Assembly: GCA_963663495.1 (NCBI GenBank)
Contig: OY760427.1
Span: forward strand, 1,426,001-1,490,000
DNA from: G963663495 sp963663495
GTDB taxonomy: Bacteria > Bacteroidota > Rhodothermia > Rhodothermales > Bin80
Direction of reading: 5' to 3'
DNA: 64,000 nt
In this document: piece after piece, positions 27,574-37,610 of the stretch
Numbering within the stretch: position 1 is the first letter of the stretch
How the letters are laid out: every line of letters begins with the position of its first letter
The notes under the pieces: generated by a model
The model's database searches: none
What the model saw: only the letters and a program-made list of their open reading frames with translations
What the model was told of the DNA's origin: nothing
Translations under genes and position numbers: made by a program

Positions 27574-28149
27574 GGGAGTTATATGACTGAGTGCCACGCG
27601 TTTTCGCAGGCGTTACTTCTTGTGCTTTGGTGGTGCGGACAGGATGGCTTTCGCCAGTTCTTCCGGTACGGTAGGGATGGATTGTTGGATATTGAGACTG
27701 TCGTTTGTTACGGGGCGGCCGGGGCGTTTCGTTTCCTGAATCTTGTTACCGGGCTTCGGGGATTTATCTATGCGCATGGCGTTATAGGCTATAGAGTAGC
27801 ACTAATCCATTGGGGCAGAATACCGAAATGATTTCATGGCGGACATCTGCTTAGAGCATGTAGGAAGCTGCATATATTGCTATCCAGTTTTCACGACAGT
27901 CGATCAATTTCAGGGCCGATTCCTTGGCTTGAATCGGGACGCTCTTGACAATGCGGAAGTACTGGGCGGACCCCGGTACGGGCCACGAAGCGCACCGGAC
28001 GAACCCATGAGACGCGGGCCATCAAGCACAGATTTGGAAAAGCTGGCGCATAACGGCCCTGACCACCGGAATGGGTACGGCGTTGCCAGTAAGCCGTCTG
28101 ACGGTCGTTACCGGACTGTCAATCTCGTAGCTGTCGGGGAAGCCTTGCA
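27574..28149 (-). mobile_element. IS1595-family element, left half of the split copy B/C
   Basis: It starts with GGGAGTTATATGACTGAGT and runs colinear with 25494-26067 to GCCTTGCA at 28142-28149. There the IS4-type element begins; the right half resumes at 40265 with the same GCCTTGCA. It contains the passenger ORF and the last codons of the methyltransferase (28022-28149). Confidence 0.78.
27613..27777 (-). CDS. Small basic ORF (54 aa), second copy
   Basis: MRIDKSPKPGNKIQETKRPG, then RPVTNDSLNIQQSIPTVPEE and LAKAILSAPPKHKK. It differs from the copy at 25533-25697 by three residues and at least one silent change, without frame damage. It sits in the same place relative to the left tip. Function unknown. 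Confidence 0.5.
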   Translation of the reverse strand: MRIDKSPKPGNKIQETKRPGRPVTNDSLNIQQSIPTVPEELAKAILSAPPKHKK

Positions 28150-28387
28150 CTGCCATTCCCCCATAAATCATCCATCACGGTTCGATTGTTCGTCAGTTCT
28201 GGTCAACTCTCGCTGGCATGGCTGTCGGAATATCTCGGGTATTTCGACCTGACAGGTATGGTGTGTGACTTGAGGTGAATAATGCCGTCCTCTCGTGCAG
28301 ATACGCGATCTCTTCCTGCGCCGCTTCCACTGCCATCCTACCACTTCATGTATTTGACATTTTGCTACTTGTTTTTTATGTTGTGGC

Positions 28388-28555
28388 ATGCTTCAGCGAA
28401 GTCAGGTCTTACGAACGCTCACCGCTCCCTGCAATGGAGAGCGTTTGGACAGGGTTCTTGCCGACGATCGTTGGCGGTTTCGCACGCAGATAGCGCGCGC
28501 TGTCTGTGAAGAGTTCGGGTTTGTTGATGCACGGGGCGAACCGCAGGTGAGCAAC
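28388..28555 (+). pseudogene. DruA-IS4 fusion transposase type 2, first 56 codons
   Basis: It begins MLQRSQVLRTLTAPCNGERL and ends EPQVSN, where the IS256-like element inserts (GTGAGCAAC at 28547-28555). It resumes in frame at 37611 (CAQALSKLEARGR). The pair would give a protein of about 769 residues. Confidence 0.8.
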
Positions 28556-28579
28556 GGCATGGTGCCAGATTTAGTTGGT

Positions 28580-28683
28580 CTATTTTTTCAAGACCGGCTT
28601 AGGAGTGGGCCCAAGATACGGTTTCGGCACACATTTTAGCAGGGCTTTTTGGAGCTTCGGAAGGTGTTTTGCGCAGCCAAGCT
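28580..28683 (-). pseudogene. IS256-like transposase B, last codons
   Basis: The frame of 31401-32592 continues here after removal of the IS4-type element: CKLGCAKHLPKLQKALLK, then a short tail and a TAG at 28580-28582 next to the element end. The PKLQKALL-like end is typical of Mutator transposases. Confidence 0.75.
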
Positions 28684-31392
28684 CTACCGTGTGCCCAGTT
28701 CAGATACCAGACACTGTATAATATTTGTCTGTTTTTGCAAGTTTGGTGTAGTGATTGGTTCTTTCAAGAGGTGCGGAGCCCTCGGACCGGAGTGATGCTT
28801 GCACCGGGGATGCGGGAAACGTAGCATCATTTGGCATGTGCGAGGCGCTTGCCTATGCGATGGACATACGTCGGCGCTATAACGCCCGGTAGCTCGGGCG
28901 TCTTTACAGTTCTCTTCCAAATCCCCGTTGCCATCGCACTAAACGTTGGCGCGGCAACGACGCTGGGGGGCAGGTATCACTCCCTGCTATGGGTACGTTT
29001 GTTGCTTCGCGTGCTCGTCATTCTCGCTTAACGATGAGAACCTCTCTCCGTATCATATGGTATCGCTTCTCAAGGACGGCAAAGGTCTTGGCCCCTATCT
29101 CCAACCGGCTGTAGCCGCGCCAGATGACCTTGGAGCCTGGAGGCCGATCCTTCTTCCGATCCATATAGCCTCCAAAGACGGCCACCACCCGAATAGCAGC
29201 CCCGAGTGTCTTTGGAGGCGGCAGTCCAAACTCGTCGGCAAGCTCGTGCAACAGGCGCAGTTCCATCTCATCAAACAATCCTTCCGGCGACGCTTCGGGT
29301 TCCTCGCGCCCCAGAAGCGTCATCAATAGCAGGCGCCACGCCATCACCATACAGATCGTAATGGCATTGTGCAAACTCTTGGCCTGCCGCATACCCAGCC
29401 GCTCTACCGCACAGCCGCTCTTGAGCACACGGAACATGTCTTCCACACGCCACCGCAACACGTAGTAGCCTACCACCTCAATAGCTTGCTCCAGCGTCGT
29501 AACCTCTTGGGTCGTCAATAGATACCACTGTACCGGTCGCTCTCCGGCTGGCGGCTGCACCTCCCGAACATGAATCGCACTGACCTGCACCGGATCCTCC
29601 TGCGACTTACCCGGCGCCGGAAGCGATAGGCGGCAGAAACGTACCTGCATCCGCGCCAGACGGCCCGACCGCCCCTTATGCTTGACTCGGCCTGACTTCA
29701 CGCGGCGGCTCAAACGCGCAATCGGCACTTCCATGTGTCCTGCCGGACGGCCCGACCGCATGGTCGCAAACAACTTGGGAGACTTTTTACCCAATAGCCG
29801 ATTCACCTTGGCTCGCACCAATATGTCCACACGCCCTGCGCTGCGCTGCTGCGCCAGGATCGCAAACACATCCGCCTCGCGGTCCATGACACACAGCACA
29901 CGGGTACGACCACTCAGATGCGAGGCGGCTTCCGCTATGTCCCGCACGCCGTCTATCCATAACTGCGTCTTAGGAGCAGGAGCCTCTTGGTCGGTTGTAT
30001 AGGCACAGCGTAAGATCCCCAACGGCACACCGTCCTCACCCACCGCCAGCGTAGCGTGCAAATGCACTCCTTTCGCCTTTGATGTGGTCTGATTGTGCCC
30101 TATCACATCCAACCCCTCGCACGCCGGACGAGTACTGTAGCTGATGTCCGTGCCATCCTGGATGCACAGCACCGTCCGTTGCGTACGCATCCGCTCTATC
30201 GTGCGATCACGATGCGGCTGCAAAATCTTCTCCGGCGTGATCTCGTTCTCGGCCGCTTTCTCCAAAAAACGGTAGTATCCCCGTATCCCCGCCCGATCAG
30301 CGTCCAGATTGGCCGTGATCAATTCTCCTGGAGTGCGTGAAAGCATGTTTACGCTATGTACTAACCGGTCCGAACGGCGTTTGTCCCCCAACGGCGCTCC
30401 ACCAAACTCCTGTTCTGCCCATGTATCACTGGCCAGCCCCGCACCCACCTCCAGCTCGGGATACGCCTCCACAACCGGCACTCCAAGCTCCTGCCTCCAA
30501 TCACCACCCAGATCATACACGAAAACCGCCTTCTTCTCTTTGGTGCATGCATTACCAGGAGCATGACGCCCACGCCCCTTGGTTTTCCCCACACACTGAA
30601 ACCCCGCAGCCCGAAAACACGTGCCACGATGTTCGGGGCCCACAAAGGTCTCTATCACCCACGGCACATACCCGTAACGGTTCTCAAAATCCTCCGGAAA
30701 ACGACGCAATACCTTCCCCAGTGTATGGCTGGCAAGGTTCCTGATCCGCACCATGGAGCGAATCAGGAACCGATTCAAACCCACGACATGGTCCCGGTAG
30801 TCCTCACGCTGCTCGTCCGACCACGCCATCCATCTGTCGCGCGCCTTCAGATACAGCGCCGCAGCCGCAAAGCCAATCGCTCCGATGTAGCCATGCTCGC
30901 TCCCGACAAGATAGCGCAACTGCCGTCCGACAAACCGTGGCGCACACATCGGATGCTCGGCCTCCACAAGCGTATTCCAGATCGCACGCTGCCCGGCATC
31001 TTCTACCAATTCCAACTCCAGGCCGCGCACATCCTTGAGCAATGTCGGCACTCCAACAGGCGCAGGTACCGGTTCGTCCAACAAACGAGGCACTGTGCTT
31101 CGGACCACGCGCTTCGGTGCAGGCAAGGACAGCGCACCCTCGGCTTCGAGTGTCTTGAGCGCCTGCAAACAACTGCTGTGCTGCACACGCCCTAAGGCAT
31201 CATAAAAGCCAAACGCTTCACTCACACGGCGACTTATCGCTGTACGACCATCGTCAGGATGCTGCTCCATGACCTCTGTCAACTCACATGGAGCGGCACG
31301 CAGTGTCTTCAGAATCTGATGTTGAACCACCATGCCGCCAATCTAAGCGGCATGAATTGCAAAGTCAAGTAGGGGTACCGGTTGAACGGTAG
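28684..31392 (-). mobile_element. IS4-type element with DruA-fusion transposase, type 1 copy B (2,709 bp)
   Basis: Same tips and length as 11545-14253. It is flanked by the 8-bp repeat GCCAAGCT (28676-28683 and 31393-31400). It interrupts the 3' end of the IS256-like transposase, making it the innermost and youngest insertion of this nest. Confidence 0.92.
29018..31333 (-). CDS. DUF4338 (DruA-like)-IS4/Tn5-type fusion transposase, copy B
   Basis: 771 residues, almost identical to the product at 11879-14194 (for example Lys for Arg at residue 9, Val for Ala near 110, Gly for Glu in LLGREEPEAS). The DruA-like domain lies at about 100-255. Asp393, Asp484 and the Y-R-E-K signature at 624-638 are intact. 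Different 8-bp target repeats for the two copies show independent insertion, so the family has moved recently. Confidence 0.88.
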   Translation of the reverse strand: MVVQHQILKTLRAAPCELTEVMEQHPDDGRTAISRRVSEAFGFYDALGRVQHSSCLQALKTLEAEGALSLPAPKRVVRSTVPRLLDEPVPAPVGVPTLLKDVRGLELELVEDAGQRAIWNTLVEAEHPMCAPRFVGRQLRYLVGSEHGYIGAIGFAAAALYLKARDRWMAWSDEQREDYRDHVVGLNRFLIRSMVRIRNLASHTLGKVLRRFPEDFENRYGYVPWVIETFVGPEHRGTCFRAAGFQCVGKTKGRGRHAPGNACTKEKKAVFVYDLGGDWRQELGVPVVEAYPELEVGAGLASDTWAEQEFGGAPLGDKRRSDRLVHSVNMLSRTPGELITANLDADRAGIRGYYRFLEKAAENEITPEKILQPHRDRTIERMRTQRTVLCIQDGTDISYSTRPACEGLDVIGHNQTTSKAKGVHLHATLAVGEDGVPLGILRCAYTTDQEAPAPKTQLWIDGVRDIAEAASHLSGRTRVLCVMDREADVFAILAQQRSAGRVDILVRAKVNRLLGKKSPKLFATMRSGRPAGHMEVPIARLSRRVKSGRVKHKGRSGRLARMQVRFCRLSLPAPGKSQEDPVQVSAIHVREVQPPAGERPVQWYLLTTQEVTTLEQAIEVVGYYVLRWRVEDMFRVLKSGCAVERLGMRQAKSLHNAITICMVMAWRLLLMTLLGREEPEASPEGLFDEMELRLLHELADEFGLPPPKTLGAAIRVVAVFGGYMDRKKDRPPGSKVIWRGYSRLEIGAKTFAVLEKRYHMIRREVLIVKRE

Positions 31393-31400
31393 GCCAAGCT

Positions 31401-32592
31401 TACATAATCGGGGTTCGGTTTCCAGCATAGCCATTGCTACCCATCGGTGACGTTGATCTGAGTTTACCCAACGTCTGATCCGCCGCGTTCGATTAGCCAG
31501 CTGGCCGTTGACATTCTCAATGATGTTGGTGGTTAGCAGACTGCATCCGACCGTATCCGCCACACCCAGCCTGTGCAGTGTCAGCGTCTCTTCCATGCCC
31601 TCTTCCAGGCTACGTGCGGCCGCTTCCTCCCCTTGTTCCTCCAAGTCATCCCGTAGGGTCTCAAGCCCCGCTTTTGCGTCGTCGTACGTGTCTTCACGAT
31701 ACGCCTCCTGCATCTTCCGACGCACCTTGGGCGCATCCTCCTTTTTCGTGAGCTTGCTCACCACATTCTCCCGCTTGTGCCAGGTACAACGCTGCACCTG
31801 CGTGTAGTCGCCGAAAACATCCTTTACCGCCTTGTAAAGCCCCTTCGCTCCATCCACAACGCACAGCAGGCCCTGGTCATAGCACAGGCCGCGATTGATC
31901 AGGCCTTCCAACAAACCTGCAATCGCCTCCGCATTCTCCGTGGTCGTCTCCACCATGCCCAAGATCTCCTTCTTTCCGTCTGCCGTAATGCCCATACACA
32001 GCACGATCTGGCACTCCTGCAAGTACTTGCCATCTATCAGCAGCGTCACATAGGTTTCCGAAGACAGATCGCGTTCTTCGAACTTCTTGAGGGCCTCCGC
32101 ACTCTTCTTCCTGAAAGTGCGACTGACCGAGGAAGCGCTCAATCCATAACTGTCCGCAAACGCGCTGACCACACGGTGATAATCCCGCTGGCTGATCCCA
32201 AGAAGAATGTTTTCCGTCAGATTGTTCTCCTCTTCAACCGATGCATTGCGTAGCTCACAATAGGTCTCCAGAGGACGCTCCTTGCCCTCTTTCTTATCCC
32301 GTACGCGCTGCACCCGGATCTTCAGGCGTTTCCCCATGATCCTGATTGAACCCGGATTGGTCCCCCATCTCTCGTAACGTCCGTCGTGCACATCGTCTCT
32401 CGCGTAGCGCTTGCCACAGAGCGACTCTACCTCCTCTTCCATGACCAATTTAGCCAACAGCTCCTCAATGCTACCGCTGCATCGCAAGAGTGCCATCTTG
32501 GTCTCCCGATCTTGATCAATTATATCCCGGAAGTGCTTCACTCGCTTCCTGGCCTTGGTTGAGGGCTTGGTTGTTGTCTCACATGCTTGCAT
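31401..32592 (-). pseudogene. IS256/Mutator-type transposase B, main part (3' end split off)
   Basis: From ATG 32592 (MQACETTTKPSTKARK) it runs through GRYERWGTNPGSIRI, LLIDGKYLQECQIVLC (first Asp), LCVVDGAKGLYKAV (second Asp), QRCTWHKRENVVSKL and NIIENVNGQLANR (Glu) to ETEPRLCKL. There the IS4-type element interrupts it; the last about 30 codons are at 28580-28683. All three catalytic residues are present. An upstream in-frame Met at 32640 is less likely, as it reads into repeat-flank sequence. Unlike locus A, it is separated from its paralogue by 3.8 kb. Confidence 0.85.
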
Positions 32593-32689
32593 AACGATGG
32601 GTGTGTTAGGGTGTTGGATGATTAGGGCTCCAAGTAGCATAATGCAGAGCCCCCAGATGGTTCAATAGTAAGGATTTCCAACGACGAGG

Positions 32690-35600
32690 ATGACTTTGTT
32701 GATGCCTGCGGCAGGAAACCGGGCCTTTGAGAGAGGTTATAGCAGCTCCACGGGCTGCTGTGCGGCAACAAGTCGGCTGTTTGTACAAAAACAGCGGTGT
32801 TATGCCATTCCGTGCAGGTTACAAATATTGAATACTTTATGCACCGTTTTCCGTGCACGCAATAACCTACACGCGCGATGTATGGTGTCGTCGGCGTTTT
32901 GGTGGCAGATATGGGCGCGTTTCTGCACGCGAACGGCTTCGTTGAGCCCTTTTGCGTGCGCTGGCATCGCTATAGCGGCTTAAAGCGTACGATCTGGAGT
33001 CATTGTAGCCTGCCATGCGTGTGATTAGCTCCGAAAACGTGCCAATCTTTTCAACCGTGGCACGGTGCGCCCGGATATCGTGCTCATAGTAGTATTGCAC
33101 GGCCACATTCTTGTTCTGGCAAGCATGGATCAATCGTACGCGTTCCAATAGTGCTGTTAGCCAGCTCGGCAGCTCTTTAACACAGGGCAGTCTGCTTCCT
33201 TGATGGCCTTGGTCATCCCTCTGTGCACAGCAATTGGCATCCTTACAGGCCTGCACAAGGCCTTTTTCGCCCAATGGAGGTGCTTTCCGTTGCCGCTCCC
33301 GTGGTCTTATCCGCATGATTACCCGTCCAGAGACGTATTGCGCACTCTGAAAGACGCTCGGCAGGCCGTTTGCAGGTGATGCCGGGCAGAAAAACGGGGA
33401 TATCCGCGTTTCTTGTGCACTTGAAGCCTGATCTGCATACCGGGTGTGTCCGGCCGCAGCAGGAAACCGGGCCTGCGAGAGTGTTTATTGAGGTTCTACG
33501 GGCCGCTGTGCGGCGAAAAGCCAGCTGTTTGTACAAAAACAGCCTGCACGAGCCCCTTTTTGGTCCAATGGAGGCGCTCTCCGTTGCCGCTCCCGTGGTC
33601 TTATCCGCATAATTACCCGTCCAGAGACGTATTGCGCGCTCTGAAAGGCGCTCGGCAGGCCGTTTACGGGTGATTCCGGGCAGAAAAACGGGGATATCCG
33701 CGTTTTTTGTGTACTTGAAGCCTGATCTGCACACCGGGTGTGTCCGGCCGCAGCAGGAAACCGGGCCTGCGAGAGCGTTTATTGAGGTTCCACGGGCCGC
33801 TGTGCGGCGAAAAGCCAGCTGTTGGACCAAAAACAGCCTGCACGAGCCCCTTTTTGGTCCAATGGAGGCGCTCTCCGTTGCCGCTCCCGTGGTCTTATCC
33901 GCATAATTACCCGTCCAGAGACGTATTGCGCGCTCTGAAAGGCGCTCGGCAGGCCGTTTACCGGTGATTCCGGAACGGGGATATCTGTGTTTATTGTGCA
34001 CTTGAAGCCTGATCTTGCATACCGGGTGTGTCCGGCCGCAGCAGGAAACCGGGCCTTTGAGAGAGGTTATAGCAGCTCCACGGGCTGCTGTGCGGCAAAA
34101 AGTCGGCTGTTTGTACAAAAACAGCGGTGTTATACCATTCCGTGCAGGTTACAAATATTGGATACTTTATGCACCGTTTTCCGTGCACGCAATAACCTAC
34201 ACGCGCGATGTATGGTGTCGTCGGCGTTTTGGTGGCAGATATGGGCGCGTTTCTGCACGCGAACGGCTTCGTTGAGCCCTTTTGCGTGCGCTGGCATCGC
34301 TATAGCGGCTTAAAGCGTACGATCTGGAGGCATTGTAGCCTGCCATGCGTGTGATTAGCTCCGAAAACGTGCCAATCTTTTCAACCGTGGCACGGTGCGC
34401 CCGGATATCGTGCTCATAGTAGTATTGCACGGCCACATTCTTGTTCTGGCAAGCATGGATCAATCGTACGCGTTCCAATAGTGCTGTTAGCCAGCTCGGC
34501 AGCTCTTTAACGCAGGGCAGTCTGCTTCCTTGATGGCCTTGGTCATCCCTCTGTGCACAGCAATTGGCATCCTTACAGGCCTTGTGCGAGGCCCTTTTGG
34601 CCCAATGGAGGCGCTTCCTGTTGCCGCTCCCGCGGTATTATCCGCATAGTTACCCGTCTGGAGACGTTTTGCACGCTCTGCAAAGTGCTCTGCAAGGCCG
34701 TTTACAAGTGATTCCGGGCAGAAAAACGGGGATATTCGCGTTTATTGCGCACTTGAAGCCGGATCTGCATACCGGGTGGGTCCTGCTGCAGCAGGAAACC
34801 GGGCCTTTGAGAGAGGTTATAGCGACTCCACGGGCTGCTGTGCGGCAACAAGTCGGCTGTTTGTACAAAAACAGCGGTGTTATGCCATTCCGTGCAGGTT
34901 ACAAATATTGAATACTTTATGCACCGTTTTCCGTGCACGCAATAACCTACACGCGCGATGTATGGTGTCGTCGGCGTTTTGGTGGCAGATATGGGCGCGT
35001 TTCTGCACGCGAACGGCTTCGTTGAGCCCTTCTGCGTGCGCTGGCATCGCTATAGCGGCTTAAAGCGTACGATCTGGAGGCATTGTAGCCTGCCATGCGT
35101 GTGATTAGCTCCGAAAACGTGCCAATCTTTTCAACCGTGGCACGGTGCGCCCGGATATCGTGCTCATAGTAGTATTGCACGGCCACATTCTTGTTCTGGC
35201 AAGCATGGATCAATCGTACGCGTTCCAATAGTGCTGTTAGCCAGCTCGGCAGCTCTTTAACACAGGGCAGTCTGCTTCCTTGATGGCCTTGGTCATCCCT
35301 CTGTGCACAGCAATTGGCATCCTTACAGGCCTGCACAAGGCCTTTTTCGCCCAATGGAGGTGCTTTCCGTTGCCGCTCCCGTGGTCTTATCCGCATGATT
35401 ACCCGTCCAGAGACGTATTGCGCACTCTGAAAGACGCTCGGCAGGCCGTTTACAGGTGATTCCGGGCAGAAAAACGGGGATATCCGCGTTTTTTGTGTAC
35501 TTGAAGCCTGATCTGCACACCGGGTGTGTCCGGCCGCAGCAGGAAACCGGGCCTGCGAGAGCGTTTATTGAGGTTCTACGGGCCGCTGTGCGGCGAAAAG

Positions 35601-36340
35601 CCAGCTGTTGGACCAAAAACAGCCTGCACGAGCCCCTTTTTGGCCCAACGGAGGCGCTCTCCGTTGCCGCTCCCGTGGTCTTATCCGCATAATTACCCGT
35701 CCGGAGACGTATTGCGCGCTCTGTAAGGCGCTCGGCAGGCCGTTTACCGGTGATTCCGGAACGGGGATATCCGTGTTTGTTGTGCACTTGAAGCCTGATC
35801 TGCATACCGGGTGTGTCCGGCCGCAGCAGGAAACCGGGCCTGCGAGAGCGTTTATTGAGGTTCCACGGGCCGCTGTGCGGCGAAAAGCCAGCTGTTGGAC
35901 CAAAAACAGCCTGCACGAGCCCCTTTTTGGCCCAACGGAGGCGCTCTCCGTTGCCGCTCCCGTGGTCTTATCCGCATAATTACCCGTCCAGAGACGTATT
36001 GCGCGCTCTGAAAAGCGCTCGGCAGGCCGTTTACGGGTGATGCCGGGCAGAAAAACGGGGATATCCGCGTTTTTTGTGTACTTGAAGCCTGATCTGCACA
36101 CCGGGTGTGTCCGGCCGCAGCAGGAAACCGGGCCTGCGAGAGCGTTTATTGAGGTTCCACGGGCCGCTGTGCGGCGAAAAGCCAGCTGTTTGTACAAAAA
36201 CAGCCTGCACGAGCCCCTTTTTGGCCCAATGGAGGCGCTCCCCGTTGCCACTCCCGCGGTCTTATCCGCATAATCACCCGTCCGGAGACGTACTGCGCGC
36301 TCTAAAAGTACTCTACAGCCCGTTTGCGGGTGATTCCAGG
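32690..36340. repeat. Higher-order repeat field inside IS256-like element B
   Basis: Two unit types alternate. L units (about 540 bases: 32715-33250, 34045-34580, 34795-35330) and R units (about 290-294 bases: about 33370, 33664, 35455, 35749, 36038, plus partial ones at 33958 and 34690) give the order L-RRR-L-R-L-RRR. Both contain GCTGTTTGTACAAAAACAGC or variants, an inverted repeat able to form a 6-7-bp stem, and a GAGCCCTTTT block. Several frames stay open because the R period is a multiple of three; no start or ribosome site supports a protein. Confidence 0.75.
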
Positions 36341-36437
36341 CAGAAAATCGGGAAGGCAGCGCTTTTGTGTACCAGGGGAAGAGTGTTGAAGTACCCTCGC
36401 TGCTGTAAAAGCCCCTCCCATTCGGTATTCGTATCTC

Positions 36438-37505
36438 TCATGCCTGCTGCTCGGACACCTCATCAGCAAACAATGCCGACCGCATCGGTAATAACTTCGA
36501 CGCATGCTCCAGTCTGCGCATGCGTGATTCCATCTCCAACAGCAACAGCGCCAACTGCGCCCGTCGCTCCTGTGGCGGATACCAGTGACGAAGGCCGCGC
36601 AACTGCTTGACCAGCCTGTGCGAGGTATGCATCAAACAACGGGTGCTCCTAAGACTCGGACTCAGCATCTCGTACAAGCCCGTACCATGCAGCGTCAGTG
36701 TCCGGTCCAGATCCTGCAGCAGCCATTGCGCCGCAGATCGGTTGCACCGTTGTAACTCGGCATGGATCCGCATCAGGGAACTGTGGGCCTCCTGTCGGTC
36801 CGGTAATTGATAAGCACGCGAGATGGCGCCCTTTACACGGCGTTGATCCTCATCGGCAAGATAGCTGACTACACGCTCGCGCTTGGCCATCTGGCAATGC
36901 TGCAGGCATACATGCATGCCCAAGCTCTGACCAAGAACTCGTGTTAGCCCCGCCTGTCCAGATGTGATGCAAAGCAGGCCCCGATCCACACACAAACCGC
37001 GCTCGCACAACCCTTGTAGCAGCTGCCGCACCGCCCCCGTATCCTGCACCGTGGACTCTGTAAATCCCAGCATATGCCGATACCCCTCTGCGGTAACGGC
37101 CATGCAAAGCAACAATGAACGACCGTACACCGATGTGGCATCCATCCACAGGGCCACGTAATCTTCCCCGCCTATGTGCCGACTCTCAAAGACCTCCAAG
37201 GCCTGGTTGCGCACCTCCCGCATATAGGCATTATCCTGACCACCACCACCTTGTAACGAGGCCTCCTTCGCCTCCAGAACACGGGACGACTCCTCTGTTT
37301 GCGTCTTGCCGTCCGTAGGGGATGATGGAACCGCATTCACACCCGGGCTGGCCGACTCCTCTTGTTGCACATCCGACTCCAGACTGCATGTCAGGCGTTG
37401 TGCAAGCTCGGTGCATTGTCGCAGGAGAAAATATCGCAGCGACCGACCGGATTGACCCGCGTCGCGAAGCATCTGATCAAGCTCCGAAAGATCATCTGAA
37501 GGCAT
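36438..37505 (-). CDS. Catalytically degenerate IS256-transposase paralogue (copy B)
   Basis: A protein of 355 residues homologous to 5378-6439 over its whole length; about half the residues are shared by eye (PSDDLSELDQMLRDAGQSGR, LLQGLCERGLCVDRGLLCIT, CNRSAAQWLLQDLDRTLTLH, LSPSLRSTRCLMH). The first catalytic Asp remains (ALWMDATS, 122). The second is replaced (CITSGQAGL), and the Glu region reads CLMHTSHR. The acidic linker at about 42-95 is unconserved. Its start is 96 bases from the exact element end. Retention of frame and fold at this divergence argues for function. Confidence 0.8.
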   Translation of the reverse strand: MPSDDLSELDQMLRDAGQSGRSLRYFLLRQCTELAQRLTCSLESDVQQEESASPGVNAVPSSPTDGKTQTEESSRVLEAKEASLQGGGGQDNAYMREVRNQALEVFESRHIGGEDYVALWMDATSVYGRSLLLCMAVTAEGYRHMLGFTESTVQDTGAVRQLLQGLCERGLCVDRGLLCITSGQAGLTRVLGQSLGMHVCLQHCQMAKRERVVSYLADEDQRRVKGAISRAYQLPDRQEAHSSLMRIHAELQRCNRSAAQWLLQDLDRTLTLHGTGLYEMLSPSLRSTRCLMHTSHRLVKQLRGLRHWYPPQERRAQLALLLLEMESRMRRLEHASKLLPMRSALFADEVSEQQA

Positions 37506-37610
37506 CTTGGAAGAAAATAATTGGCTCGTGTAAAAGGCTCCGAATACTCCTAAACATTCGCGACCCTCGTTTTATAAGCCAACTAAATCTGGCACCATGC
37601 CGTGAGCAAC

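Larger units (their letters stand above)
28556..37601 (-). mobile_element. IS256-like two-gene element, locus B (9,046 bp), with 9-bp target duplication
   Basis: Exact ends: a 23-bp perfect inverted repeat (GGCATGGTGCCAGATTTAG... at 28556-28578 and its complement at 37579-37601), with GTGAGCAAC directly repeated at 28547-28555 and 37602-37610. Contents on the minus strand: the degenerate transposase paralogue (36438-37505), the repeat field (32690-36340) and the transposase (28580-32592), which is itself split by an IS4-type element. Confidence 0.92.

Noticed and set aside
33243..34118. 291-codon minus-strand frame over the repeat field, and similar frames at 35323-36251
   Set aside because: It is open because the R unit has few stops and a period divisible by three. 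Several other frames are open too, there is no ribosome site, and composition follows the repeats.
32690..36340. CRISPR-like array
   Set aside because: The repeats are hundreds of bases long with no spacers and no cas genes.
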